Of a stretch of 64,000 nucleotides of DNA, positions 1 through 8,852 are shown piece after piece. Both the position numbers and the translations under genes were made by a program. The notes beneath the pieces were generated by a model. It searched no databases, was not told the origin of the DNA, and saw only the letters and a program-made list of their open reading frames with translations. Where the stretch lies: assembly GCA_947493165.1 (NCBI GenBank), contig CANLPY010000001.1:2158566-2222565 (forward strand), given 5' to 3'. Numbering within the stretch: the first letter of the stretch is position 1; the number at the start of each line of letters is the position of its first letter. Source of the stretch: an uncultured Erythrobacter sp. GTDB lineage: Bacteria > Pseudomonadota > Alphaproteobacteria > Sphingomonadales > Sphingomonadaceae.

Positions 1-758
1 CCACTTCAGAGCACATCCCAGCGATGGTAGAATATCTGTATAAGCGCCTGCAGCGCAAAGGGTATACAGAGCGCGATGTGCGCAGAATGGTTAATCAGGA
101 GCGCAATGTTTTTGCTGCTCTTCTTGTCGCGCTTGGACACGGAGATGGCATGATCTCTGGCCTAACGCGAACCTTTGCTCAGACCGCGCGAGAGATTAAC
201 TTGGTGCTTGATCGCAAACCTGATGCGCTTCCTTTCGGCGTGCACATGATGATCGGCAAGAATCATACGACATTCTTGGCTGACACCACCATCAACGAGC
301 GTCCCAATGCTGAAGAACTCGCGCACATTGCGAAGGAAACAGCAGCAGTGGCCCGGCGGATGGGTCATGAACCGCGGGTTGCTTTCCTATCTTATTCGAC
401 TTTCGGAAATCCATCGGGCCAATGGCTCGGTAATATTCGGGAAGCTGTCGCCATCCTTGATCGCGAGGATCCAGGCTTTGAGTATGAAGGTGAGATGGCG
501 CCAGATGCTGCGCTCAACACAAAGGTAATGGAGCTCTACCCGTTCAGTCGCCTGTCTGCTCCAGCAAATGTTCTCATCATGCCGGGACTGCAATCAGCGA
601 ACCTTTCAGCGAAATTGCTACGTGAACTTGGCGGCGATGCGACGATTGGGCCCATGCTGATCGGGATGGAAAAGCCGGTACAGATTGTTCCGATGACAGC
701 GATTGCACCTGATGTACTGACTTTGGCTGTGCTAGCTAGTGCTGGAGTGGTCGGCTGA
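1..758 (+). CDS. maeB: NADP-dependent malic enzyme, C-terminal phosphotransacetylase-like part (partial)
   Basis: This is the 3' end of a gene that starts upstream of the window; the frame is open from base 3, so the first in-frame ATG at 24 is internal. The roughly 250 residues match the phosphotransacetylase-like tail of large (about 750 residue) MaeB enzymes, which convert malate to pyruvate, CO2 and NADPH. The tail carries the typical GHGDGM and MPGLQSANLS stretches. In this family the tail is thought to be regulatory (acetyl-CoA sensing) rather than catalytic. The gene runs into the convergent DUF917 gene, and the two coding ends overlap by 27 bases. Confidence 0.9.
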   Translation, partial: TSEHIPAMVEYLYKRLQRKGYTERDVRRMVNQERNVFAALLVALGHGDGMISGLTRTFAQTAREINLVLDRKPDALPFGVHMMIGKNHTTFLADTTINERPNAEELAHIAKETAAVARRMGHEPRVAFLSYSTFGNPSGQWLGNIREAVAILDREDPGFEYEGEMAPDAALNTKVMELYPFSRLSAPANVLIMPGLQSANLSAKLLRELGGDATIGPMLIGMEKPVQIVPMTAIAPDVLTLAVLASAGVVG

Positions 759-1991
759 TTGGCTGACCAATTTCTCGATCGGTACATATTCCAGATCGTA
801 ACCGAAATAGCGCGGGCTAAAAACGGCAAGCCCCGCTTCGGTTCGCCACAGCGGGTCGCAGCGGAAGCCAAGTACGGCGACCTGCTGGCCGTTCGTGTAG
901 TCGGGATTGCCGATGCCTTCCGCGGTCTCAAGATCAATGATAGAAATTGGGTCTGGGCAAGTTGCAAGAACCCGTCCGTCTTTTCGCGCGAGTAGATGCT
1001 CGTTTTTAACCTCAGTCTTTAGGCTTTGCCCAGCGAATCCACCTTCACCCTTGATCAATACCTCGCCTACGAGAAACCCATCCTCGTCGCTCCATTTTGT
1101 GTCCGATACGGTGCCGGTGAATAGCAAATAGCCATCTCCTGCCGCGCGCGCAGCCTCAATTGGATCACCACCCGCCGCTTTGGCTTCGCGAACTGCCGCT
1201 CCGATAGACATTGAGAGCGATAGGCTGTCGGTCACTAGCGTACCACTTTGTTTCGCCTGCTTTCCAGTAATGGGGCTATCCGCAACTCCGCAGACATCGC
1301 TGACAACGGCGATGCTTCGCAAAATATCTTCGCCGCGGGTTGGATCTCCCAGCCTTCCAACGACAATTTCGTCACCGAATGGCGTCGCCGCCCCGATTGG
1401 TGTCAGCGGGATTCCTGCGACTTTGACTGAGTGCTGATTGATTTCTGGCACGGCCCGTCCGACAGTATCAGCATCGAGCGCGGGCACGCCAAGTCGTGCC
1501 GCAATTGACAATCCCTCGGCCAAGCTGAGAGGCCCAATCTCACCTAAAATCACACCAGCAAATTTCTGATTGATGTGGGCCTCTAGCGTTTCGAATGCTG
1601 CTTGAACTGGTTCACCGGTCTTGTCCCCAAGAGCATTGAGCCTCGCGCTCATTTCCTCGTTGGGCGGTGCAAGGCTAGCCAAACCATATGGGCAAGCTAC
1701 CCGGTCATCATCGGCAAGTCCTGAGACAGGTAAGGCGCTGAAGCGATGTCCGGCAGCTAGGTCACTCGCGATCAATTTCCGCGCTTCCGCGAGGCTCCCG
1801 CCGCCGCCAGTCCCAAGGTAGGAACTGCCCACCAATGCCTCTTCAAGATCCTGCTCGCCGAGCAGTCGTCCGCCGGCCTCCATTGCTCCTGCAATGCGAT
1901 CATTGTCGGAGCTGGCCGTGACCTTTTTACAGGCTGAAAGTGCGCCCGCGCTTATCGCTAATCCTGCTAAAACCTGTCGCCGCACTTCCAT
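732..1991 (-). CDS. DUF917 family protein with lipoprotein signal
   Basis: A 419-residue protein of the DUF917 (S-methyl-thiohydantoin desulfurase-like) family, recognised by the glycine-rich GTGGGG motif at residues 60-65 and the overall length. A longer reading frame starts at a TTG at 2018, but the ATG at 1991 has an AGGGG ribosome site and places a signal sequence at the N terminus: RR at residues 4-5, a hydrophobic run, then a lipobox ending in Cys21. The protein is therefore predicted to be exported, possibly by Tat, and lipid anchored. That is odd, because family members usually lack a signal and sit beside cytosolic hydantoinases. The substrate is unknown. Its 3' end overlaps maeB by 27 bases. 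Confidence 0.8.
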   Translation of the reverse strand: MEVRRQVLAGLAISAGALSACKKVTASSDNDRIAGAMEAGGRLLGEQDLEEALVGSSYLGTGGGGSLAEARKLIASDLAAGHRFSALPVSGLADDDRVACPYGLASLAPPNEEMSARLNALGDKTGEPVQAAFETLEAHINQKFAGVILGEIGPLSLAEGLSIAARLGVPALDADTVGRAVPEINQHSVKVAGIPLTPIGAATPFGDEIVVGRLGDPTRGEDILRSIAVVSDVCGVADSPITGKQAKQSGTLVTDSLSLSMSIGAAVREAKAAGGDPIEAARAAGDGYLLFTGTVSDTKWSDEDGFLVGEVLIKGEGGFAGQSLKTEVKNEHLLARKDGRVLATCPDPISIIDLETAEGIGNPDYTNGQQVAVLGFRCDPLWRTEAGLAVFSPRYFGYDLEYVPIEKLVSQSADHSSTS

Positions 1992-2048
1992 TGATTGCCC
2001 CTTTTGTGAGGCTAACAAATTGCAGCAAGTTTAGCCGGAGCGCAAACT

Positions 2049-2750
2049 TTAGAGCTTGCGGTAGCGGAAGTACCAAACTTCGTGCTCAAATACCGTTCGA
2101 GCCTTTTTCTCATACCGTGTTTCTGGCCATCCTGATGGTCGGATCTGAAAACTTTCAGGCCCTTGCGTCACCCACTCAAGTCTGTCGGTGTGACGCTGCA
2201 TGACCATCAAGGCGTGTCGCAGATAGATCGCATGATCTGTCCCAAAACGGAATTCGCCGCCGGGCTTGAGCTTGTCGGCGATCAATTGGATCGGTCCGTC
2301 ATTGACCATGCGGCGTTTCGCATGGCGCGCTTTCGGCCAGGGGTCTGGATGGAGCAGATATACCATCGTAAGAGAGTTATCGGGAATGCGTTTCAGTACA
2401 TGCAAAGCATCGCCTGCATGAAGGCGGATGTTCGTTAGGCCTTGATCATCGACGTGCCCAAGAGCCGCAGCAACACCATTCATGAAGGGTTCTGCCCCGA
2501 TCAATCCATGATTGGGCAGCAGGTCGGCGCGATATGCAAGATGCTCGCCGCTCCCAAAACCGATTTCAAAATGCATCGGGCAATCTTGTCCAAACAAACG
2601 CTCGGCGGTCACCGGTCCTTCATCGGGTACGGCGATTTTAGGCAGCAAATTGTCGACTAAGCCCTGTTGGCGAGGCCGCAAAGGTTTGCCCAAGCTGCGG
2701 CCATATAGCCGGTTGAGTGTTGTCGGATCGCCTTCTTTGTTTGCAGTCAT
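2049..2750 (-). CDS. trmB: tRNA (guanine-N7-)-methyltransferase
   Basis: A 233-residue SAM-dependent methyltransferase that makes m7G46 in the variable loop of tRNAs. The SAM-binding motif FEIGFGSGEH lies near residue 61 and the YLLHPDPWPKARHAKRR segment in the centre is the TrmB signature for tRNA recognition. The C-terminal TRYEKKA motif is also typical. Full length for the family, with an ATG start at 2750. It lies downstream of ctrA on the same strand but behind that gene's terminator, so it probably has its own promoter. Confidence 0.96.
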   Translation of the reverse strand: MTANKEGDPTTLNRLYGRSLGKPLRPRQQGLVDNLLPKIAVPDEGPVTAERLFGQDCPMHFEIGFGSGEHLAYRADLLPNHGLIGAEPFMNGVAAALGHVDDQGLTNIRLHAGDALHVLKRIPDNSLTMVYLLHPDPWPKARHAKRRMVNDGPIQLIADKLKPGGEFRFGTDHAIYLRHALMVMQRHTDRLEWVTQGPESFQIRPSGWPETRYEKKARTVFEHEVWYFRYRKL

Positions 2751-2866
2751 AATAGCGCGCTAGAAAACCGCTGCTGCTCTGTCCAGCACGCTTCTTTGCA
2801 ACAACGCTATTGCTTGTTGTTTGGCTACAATCGTGGGCTGCAAGACGCGCTCAATTGCACACAAGA

Positions 2867-2894
2867 ACGCCCGGAGTGTTCCCACTCCGGGCGT
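2867..2894 (-). terminator. Rho-independent terminator after ctrA
   Basis: A perfect 12-bp inverted repeat (arms 2867-2878 and 2883-2894) with a 4-base loop. It is followed on the minus strand by a T-rich tail (TTCTTGTG). It lies 40 bases past the ctrA stop codon. Confidence 0.8.
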
Positions 2895-2933
2895 ATATCC
2901 CGTCCAAGAAGACTGAAAAACTGTTTGAAGTGC

Positions 2934-3629
2934 TTACGCGGCTTCGGCTTCGTCTTGCGGGTCACGCAGAACATATCCGCGGCCCCATACGGTTTCGATG
3001 TAGTTTTCGCCGCCGCACGCGAGGCTGAGTTTCTTACGCAGCTTGCAGATAAAGACGTCAATAATCTTGAGTTCCGGCTCATCCATCCCGCCATAGAGAT
3101 GATTAAGAAACATCTCTTTGGTTAGCGTTGTGCCTTTGCGTAAGGACAGCAACTCCAGCATGGCGTATTCTTTGCCGGTAAGGTGCACGCGGGCACTGTC
3201 GACTTCGACAGTCTTGGCATCAAGGTTTACCGCAAGCTTACCCGTGCGGATAATCGATTGGCTGTGGCCTTTCGAGCGGCGTACAACGGCATGAATCCGG
3301 GCGACCAGTTCTTCGCGGTGGAAAGGTTTGGTCACATAATCATCGGCGCCGAAGCCGAACGAACGGATCTTGCTGTCCATTTCGGCAATGCCAGACAGGA
3401 TCAGAACCGGAGTTTGTACCTTAGCTACACGGAGCTTTTTGAGCACATCGTAGCCGTGCATATCCGGTAGGTTGAGATCGAGCAGGATGATATCGTAATC
3501 ATACAGCTTACCTAGATCGAGACCTTCTTCGCCTAGATCAGTAGAATAGACATTAAAGCCTTCGGTCGTGAGCATGAGCTCAATAGCTTTCGCTGTTGTT
3601 GGCTCATCCTCAATCAAAAGCACTCGCAT
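2934..3629 (-). CDS. ctrA: Cell cycle response regulator CtrA
   Basis: An OmpR-type response regulator of 231 residues that controls cell-cycle, motility and division genes in alphaproteobacteria. The receiver domain (1-120) has the acidic pocket E7/D8 and phospho-acceptor D51, the same number as in Caulobacter. The winged-helix domain (about 125-225) contains [14 protein letters not shown] and the [12 protein letters not shown] end. The last residues are two alanines, matching the ClpXP degradation tail known for CtrA. The ATG at 3629 is chosen over the upstream GTG/ATG because it has an AGGGGA ribosome site and starts exactly at the conserved MRVLLIEDE. The upstream region has a CtrA-like box and a GANTC site, consistent with autoregulation and CcrM control. 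Confidence 0.97.
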   Translation of the reverse strand: MRVLLIEDEPTTAKAIELMLTTEGFNVYSTDLGEEGLDLGKLYDYDIILLDLNLPDMHGYDVLKKLRVAKVQTPVLILSGIAEMDSKIRSFGFGADDYVTKPFHREELVARIHAVVRRSKGHSQSIIRTGKLAVNLDAKTVEVDSARVHLTGKEYAMLELLSLRKGTTLTKEMFLNHLYGGMDEPELKIIDVFICKLRKKLSLACGGENYIETVWGRGYVLRDPQDEAEAA

Positions 3630-3722
3630 TTGTGGTCCCCTAATTGCCCCAAGGCTTTCGTGGTAACGCCTCGCTAAGAGGTGTTGCCATGCATTAACCA
3701 CATAAGTTCTGAACGGAAAAGG

Positions 3723-3737
3723 TTAATTTACCGTAAA
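3723..3737 (-). promoter_or_regulatory. Putative CtrA box upstream of ctrA
   Basis: On the plus strand the site reads TTAA-N7-TAAA; on the gene strand it reads TTTA-N7-TTAA followed by C, one mismatch from the CtrA consensus TTAA-N7-TTAAC. It lies about 95 bases before the ctrA start. A GAGTC (GANTC, CcrM) site follows at 3753-3757. Caulobacter ctrA is known to be autoregulated and sensitive to CcrM methylation. No binding is shown by sequence alone. Confidence 0.45.
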
Positions 3738-3798
3738 CCAGCAGAAACTGGCGAGTCGCACGTGTTTGCGCGTATCAGTCTTTTCCGCCTTGTGGGTG

Positions 3799-5304
3799 TC
3801 AACGAAGCCCATTGAGCTTCTTTTGACGCCGACGTTCAGCACTTGAGCCGATGCCGATCGCCTCGCGATATTTCGCAACCGTGCGCCGCGCTAGGTCAAA
3901 ACCTTCACCCTTCAGCAGGTCGACCAATTTTTGATCTGACAGAACTTTCTTGGCGTCTTCACCGTCGATCAAAGCTTTGATCCTCGCTTTGATCGCCTCT
4001 GAGGATGCGCCTTCACCATCGCTTGAAGAGACGCCGCTAGAAAAGAAGTATTTCAGTTCGAAACAGCCCCGGTCACAATGCAGGAATTTATTGCTTGTGA
4101 CGCGGCTAACTGTGCTTTCATGCATGTCGATTTCTTCTGCGATCTCGCGTAAGGTCAGTGGCCGTAATTGCGAAACGCCCTCGCGAAAAAAGCCGTCCTG
4201 TTTCTTAACAATCTCTGCGGCCGTCTTGAGGATAGTCTTCTGACGTTGATCGAGTGCGCGGATTAGCCAGTGCGCGTCGGCAAGTTTTTCTTTGAGCCAA
4301 CTTTGCGCTTCGGGATCGGGTGATCCTTCGCGTAGTTCAATGAAGTAAGAACGATTGACCACCAATCGAGGGAGCGTGTCCTCGTTGATGGTAATGTCCC
4401 AACCGCCTTCGCCATTATCCGTTAGCAATATATCGGGGACCACAGCGCTCGCCAAATTGCTGCCAAATGCCAGCCCAGGCTTAGGATCAAAGCTACGCAA
4501 TTCAGATAGCATATCAGCAAAGTCATCGTCATCGACACCGCAAATACGTTTCAGTTTTGCCACTTCTCCGCGTGCGACCCATTCGAGGTGATCTATGAGC
4601 AGAGCCATGCAGGGATCATATCGGTCCATCTCGCGCGCCTGAATTGCTAGGCATTCGCTGAGCGAACGCGCGCCTACACCGCTGGGATCCAAGGATTGCA
4701 CAGTCCTCAACGCATCTTCGACCAATGACAAAGCCACACCCAGATCTGCGGCCACCTCGCGAAGGTCAAATGGCAGGTAACCCGCTTCATCCAGCAATCC
4801 GATCAGATGGCGAGCGATAAAGACGATCCGATCATCGTGGCTTGCCGCGCCGACCTGACCGTTCAAATGCTCGGCTAACGTAGCCTCGGCTTCTTGCGTT
4901 TGTTCTAAATCGGGTAGCGTGTCTCCAGCGCTGCCAACGCTTGCAGCGGCACCCCATTCCGCGTCAGCCGACGCCGCGCCTGCAGCGCCGTCACCAGTGT
5001 CACGATCTCGGTCCAGCGCGCTGCTGTCTATGTCGAGTGGGGCTTCACTTTCGCCCTGACCCTGACCGATCAGCTGATCCGATGTGAATTCCTCTCTTGG
5101 GATATCATCGTTTTCGCCTTGCTCGCCGCGATCTTCACTTGAGACAGCGCCCGCTTCCAGCAGGGGGTTCGCCTCCAGCGCTTCACTGATAAAAGTCTCA
5201 ATCTCAAGGTTTGAGGCTGCAAGCAGGCGAATGGCCTGCTGCAATTGCGGCGTCATCACCAGCGACTGTGATTGCCTTAGGTCGAGCCTTGGGCCCAGCG
5301 CCAT
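3799..5304 (-). CDS. rpoN: RNA polymerase sigma-54 factor
   Basis: A 501-residue sigma-54. The N-terminal activator-interacting region I is Gln/Leu rich (residues 1-50, QSLVMTPQLQQAIRLL), followed by an acidic region II (about 55-140). The core-binding and helix-turn-helix domains lie in the C-terminal two thirds, and the DNA-contacting RpoN box ARRTVAKYRE sits about 25 residues from the end. Sigma-54 directs -24/-12 promoters that need an AAA activator. It lies 20 bases after lptB on the same strand, the classic lptB-rpoN arrangement, so the two are probably co-transcribed. Confidence 0.97.
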   Translation of the reverse strand: MALGPRLDLRQSQSLVMTPQLQQAIRLLAASNLEIETFISEALEANPLLEAGAVSSEDRGEQGENDDIPREEFTSDQLIGQGQGESEAPLDIDSSALDRDRDTGDGAAGAASADAEWGAAASVGSAGDTLPDLEQTQEAEATLAEHLNGQVGAASHDDRIVFIARHLIGLLDEAGYLPFDLREVAADLGVALSLVEDALRTVQSLDPSGVGARSLSECLAIQAREMDRYDPCMALLIDHLEWVARGEVAKLKRICGVDDDDFADMLSELRSFDPKPGLAFGSNLASAVVPDILLTDNGEGGWDITINEDTLPRLVVNRSYFIELREGSPDPEAQSWLKEKLADAHWLIRALDQRQKTILKTAAEIVKKQDGFFREGVSQLRPLTLREIAEEIDMHESTVSRVTSNKFLHCDRGCFELKYFFSSGVSSSDGEGASSEAIKARIKALIDGEDAKKVLSDQKLVDLLKGEGFDLARRTVAKYREAIGIGSSAERRRQKKLNGLR

Positions 5305-5324
5305 GATCTAGGTCCGCTGGCCGT

Positions 5325-6125
5325 TCACAGGGTAAAGCTCTCGCCGAGATAGAGCCGCTTCACATTTTCATCGGCAACTAAGTCCTGAGGAGTGCCAGCG
5401 AAAAGAACTTGCCCGCCATAAATAATGCAAGCACGATCGACGATGTCCAATGTCTCGCGAACATTGTGATCTGTAATGAGCACGCCAATCCCGCGACCTT
5501 TGAGGTCTTTTACTAGATCACGGATGTCACTGATCGATAATGGATCGATACCGGCAAAGGGTTCGTCCAAAAGCATGATCGAAGGCTTGGCCGCGAGTGC
5601 TCGTGCAATTTCACATCGTCGACGTTCACCCCCTGAAAGCGCCATCGCTGGCGACGACCGCAGTCGGGTCAACCCAAACTCACTGAGTAGCCGTTCCAAT
5701 TCTTGCGCCCGTGTCTCTTTGTCGGGCTCAACCATCTCAAGCACGCAATTGATGTTTTGCTCGACCGTCATTCCGCGGAAAATGCTGGTTTCTTGAGGTA
5801 GATAACCCAATCCCAGGATAGCTCTACGATACATGGGGAGCTTCGTGACGTCCTCACCATCCATCAAAATCCGACCGGAATCGGGGCGAACCAAGCCCAT
5901 GATCGAATAGAAGCACGTCGTCTTACCTGCACCATTCGGGCCGAGCAGGCCAAGCACCTCGCCCTTTGCCACGGTTAGCGATATGTCCGAGAGGACTGAT
6001 CGTTTGTCGTAGCTTTTCGCTATGGAGATGACCTCAAGACCGCCATTTGGGAGCGGCGCAGTGGCGTCTGCCTGATCAGCGGAGCGGGTCTCAGCAATGG
6101 TCTCGATTTCACTCATCGCGCTCAT
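5325..6125 (-). CDS. lptB: LPS export ABC transporter ATP-binding protein
   Basis: The cytoplasmic ATPase of the Lpt system, which with LptFG extracts lipopolysaccharide from the inner membrane and drives it to the outer membrane. Walker A (GPNGAGKTT), Q-loop (YLPQE), the LSGGERRR signature, Walker B (IMLLDEPFAGIDP) and the H-loop (ITDHNV) are all present. It has a roughly 25-residue N-terminal extension before the ABC domain. Starts at 6134 (GTG), 6125 (ATG) and 6116 (ATG) are all possible with weak ribosome sites; 6125 is a compromise. It is upstream of rpoN in the same operon. No lptA or lptC gene is next to it here. Confidence 0.94.
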   Translation of the reverse strand: MSAMSEIETIAETRSADQADATAPLPNGGLEVISIAKSYDKRSVLSDISLTVAKGEVLGLLGPNGAGKTTCFYSIMGLVRPDSGRILMDGEDVTKLPMYRRAILGLGYLPQETSIFRGMTVEQNINCVLEMVEPDKETRAQELERLLSEFGLTRLRSSPAMALSGGERRRCEIARALAAKPSIMLLDEPFAGIDPLSISDIRDLVKDLKGRGIGVLITDHNVRETLDIVDRACIIYGGQVLFAGTPQDLVADENVKRLYLGESFTL

Positions 6126-6315
6126 CTTTAGCACTCAAATTGTCACAGGAAAGGGGAGTTGTGGTCGATTTGGCAGGATTTTTGCTTAACGTCTGATCTG
6201 GATCGATGAGACGCATTGCGCGCAACTTAATTTCGTTTTGGTTACTTCCCTTGCAAGGCGCGCCACAATTTGGGATACTTCCTTTGAAAAGAGATTCCGT
6301 TGGGGAGCGGCTAGA

Positions 6316-6705
6316 ATGACAGATTGGACGCAACAAACAAAGCCAGTGAGCGCCGATACTGCGAGACAAGGCGAGCGAACCCGCGACTGGCGCAAGTCCA
6401 TGAGCGACCACGTCGCTTACGCTTTGCTTGTTTACACGGGACTGCAGATTCTTGTTACGGTCAAAGCGATGACGACTGGTTCATCATCGACCCTTCCGCT
6501 TTTGGCGCTGGTCGTGCTGGTCGCTGCGATCATCCCGGCATGCCGCTGGTTTGAGAAACGTTGGTCAAATCTTTCTGATGAGCAGGCTGCCGACCCCGAC
6601 TTTGGGAGCGCGTTTCGCCGCGATATTTCAGGGCTGTGGTTGCTTGCGATCGGTCTGCCGTTTGTTGTCACAGGATGCTTTAAAGCCGTTCTGGCGATAA
6701 CTTGA
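6316..6705 (+). CDS. Small membrane protein of unknown function
   Basis: A 129-residue protein I do not recognise. It has a polar N terminus (1-30) and three hydrophobic segments, roughly 33-51, 59-77 and 104-128, with an acidic loop between the second and third. The reading frame is open further upstream, but the ATG at 6316 has a GGGGAG ribosome site eight bases before it and removes a charged non-conserved-looking leader. It is a single gene, divergent from lptB and followed by the BON-MscS channel after a 133-base gap. Confidence 0.75.
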   Translation: MTDWTQQTKPVSADTARQGERTRDWRKSMSDHVAYALLVYTGLQILVTVKAMTTGSSSTLPLLALVVLVAAIIPACRWFEKRWSNLSDEQAADPDFGSAFRRDISGLWLLAIGLPFVVTGCFKAVLAIT

Positions 6706-6841
6706 AGCTGCTTTAATTTGGCGGGCCTCTATTCTGTCGAACACGCTCCGACCCTGGAACCGTTTATGGGTTTCAAACGCTTCTAATCCTCACTTGTTGA
6801 AGTGCAACCGCGCTTTCTAACATTCGGATAGGAGAACGTTG

Positions 6842-8218
6842 TTGTCGAGGGCATTGCGCTTCGCTGCGCTCATCACGATATTTCTTGCTTGGCCTGCGAA
6901 TGCAATTTTACCAAGCGCTCCAGTCGGTGAAGTCGATGCTGCGCCGACTGCTGACAAAACAATCGAGCAATCTCAGAATGCTGGCGACGATACGCGTATT
7001 TCTGACAGGATCAGCGGCATATTTGCGGAATTGCCTGCCTTCGCCGATATTAAAGTAGAAGTTAGCGAAGGTGTTGTTCGGTTAAGCGGGACCGTGAGTG
7101 ATGCAGATGCGCGTGACCGGGCAGAAAATATAGCTGGCCGGGTTGCCGGTGTCGTTGCGGTAGTAAATGAAGTTGAGCGCGATCTTTCGATTGATGAGAA
7201 TCTCTCAATTTTTGGGAAAATGTCAGATCTTACAGGAGGGTTCGTCGCTGCGCTCCCGTTGTTGCTCTTGGCCATTATTACCGCGCTCTTGATCGGGGCT
7301 GCTGGCTATCTGTTGGCAAATTTCGGGTTTTTGTGGGATCGGATTACCCCAAACCAATTTCTCAGCGAACTGATACGTAGTGCGATAAGATTTGTGTTTG
7401 TGGTCGGCGGTATCGTGATCGCACTTGATATGCTTGGGGCTGGCGCGCTTTTAGGGGCGGTTCTGGGCGGTGCAGGTGTACTTGGCATTGCCCTGGGTTT
7501 TGCAATGCGCGACACGGTTGAAAACTATGTTGCGTCACTCATGCTCAGCTTGCGACAGCCCTTTCGCGCGAACGATCATGTTTTAATCGATGACAGGGAA
7601 GGGCGGGTTATCCGCCTTACGAGCCGCGCGACCGTTTTGATGACGCTTGATGGCAATCACTTGCGCATTCCCAATGGCCAGGTTTTCAAAGCCATTATCG
7701 TGAATTTCACGCGCAATCCTCAACGTCGCTTCGAATTCGAGCTGGGCATTGATGCAGATGATGATCCGCGCAGCGCGATGAGCTTAGGAAGAAGGATGTT
7801 GGGCGACCTTAATTTCGTTCTGGCTGATCCCGAACCAACAGCGCGGATCACGCAGGTTGGCGATTCCAACATTGTGATCGCTTTCTTGGGTTGGGTTGAC
7901 CAGCGCGAGGCTGACTGGGCCAAGTCGCGCAGTCTTGCCATTGCGTCAGTAAAGGACGCGCTTGAAGAGGCGGGCTTTGCATTACCTGAGCCAATTTATC
8001 GTTTGCGCTTCGATGGGCGTACTGATCCGCTGCCTATTGGTCGGTCAAATTCCGCTGTCGAGATAAAGCCATCTGCGAAGGTCAGGCCCAAGCCAGAACG
8101 CCTTGAGGATCAAGATGTTCGTCCCGAAAATGAAATCAGTGCAATGGTCGACAAAGAGCGACAATCAGGAGGTGATCGAAACAAAGATTTGCTCGATCCA
8201 GACCGCCCACAGGAATGA
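6842..8218 (+). CDS. BON domain-containing MscS family mechanosensitive channel
   Basis: A protein of about 458 residues. Signal peptide (cleavage after the ANA near residue 20), a periplasmic BON domain (about 50-115), a transmembrane helix (about 133-160), then the MscS pore and beta domains (about 175-390). The pore helix is the expected Gly/Ala-rich run, LLGAVLGGAGVLGIALGF. The charged C-terminal tail is low complexity. MscS channels release solutes on hypo-osmotic shock; BON domains are thought to bind phospholipid. The start is TTG: 6839 and 6842 are both possible and 6842 gives the better spacing (7 bases) from AGGAG. It ends directly against the convergent ppa stop codon. Confidence 0.88.
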   Translation: MSRALRFAALITIFLAWPANAILPSAPVGEVDAAPTADKTIEQSQNAGDDTRISDRISGIFAELPAFADIKVEVSEGVVRLSGTVSDADARDRAENIAGRVAGVVAVVNEVERDLSIDENLSIFGKMSDLTGGFVAALPLLLLAIITALLIGAAGYLLANFGFLWDRITPNQFLSELIRSAIRFVFVVGGIVIALDMLGAGALLGAVLGGAGVLGIALGFAMRDTVENYVASLMLSLRQPFRANDHVLIDDREGRVIRLTSRATVLMTLDGNHLRIPNGQVFKAIIVNFTRNPQRRFEFELGIDADDDPRSAMSLGRRMLGDLNFVLADPEPTARITQVGDSNIVIAFLGWVDQREADWAKSRSLAIASVKDALEEAGFALPEPIYRLRFDGRTDPLPIGRSNSAVEIKPSAKVRPKPERLEDQDVRPENEISAMVDKERQSGGDRNKDLLDPDRPQE

Positions 8219-8746
8219 TTACGCCTTTGCGCGATCGACTGCCTCGATGACCACCTGACGTGCCTCAGCTGCATCACCCCATTTGCCGATCCTCACCCAT
8301 TTCTCAGCCTCAAGATCTTTATAGTGGGTGAAGAAGTGCTCAATCTGCTGAAATATGATCGACGGCAGATCCTTTGTCTCGCCAACATCCGAATAGTACG
8401 GGAATGTTGTGTCGACGGGCACACAAATGAGCTTTTCATCCCCGCCATGTTCATCTTCGAGGTTTAGAACCCCGATCGGGCGAGCACGCACAACGCAGCC
8501 CGCCATAAAGGGGCTTCGCGCGATAACCAATGCATCCAATGGATCGCCGTCAGGACTTAGGGTGTGCGGCACAAAACCGTAGTTTGCCGGATAGCGCATT
8601 GGCGTATGTAGAATGCGATCCACGAAAAGTGCGCCACTCTCCTTGTCGAACTCATACTTCACTGGTTCGCCACCGGTTGGTACTTCGATGATGACGTTGA
8701 GGTCTTCGGGTGGGTTGATGCCAGTCGGGATTTTGTCGATGCGCAT
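8219..8746 (-). CDS. ppa: Inorganic pyrophosphatase
   Basis: A 175-residue family I soluble pyrophosphatase, which hydrolyses pyrophosphate and pulls biosynthetic reactions forward. The family signature with three metal-binding Asp residues is present as DGDPLDALV. The start is the ATG at 8746 (MRIDKIPTG); the reading frame upstream of it is not conserved-looking. It is divergent from hisS with about 106 bases between the starts, and its stop codon abuts the MscS stop with no gap. Confidence 0.97.
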   Translation of the reverse strand: MRIDKIPTGINPPEDLNVIIEVPTGGEPVKYEFDKESGALFVDRILHTPMRYPANYGFVPHTLSPDGDPLDALVIARSPFMAGCVVRARPIGVLNLEDEHGGDEKLICVPVDTTFPYYSDVGETKDLPSIIFQQIEHFFTHYKDLEAEKWVRIGKWGDAAEARQVVIEAVDRAKA

Positions 8747-8852
8747 TGTGCTATCCTGCTTGTGTTGTCGCCCCTCTCCCTGAGCTGGAATGCGCCCTAG
8801 CCGCGCCGCTCTATTGCGGCAAGGTGCTGTTGCCCCTAATCGCACGAATGAA

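Noticed and set aside
2001-2018. Upstream TTG start for the DUF917 protein
   Set aside because: The ATG at 1991 has a clear AGGGG site and yields a proper signal peptide directly at the N terminus.
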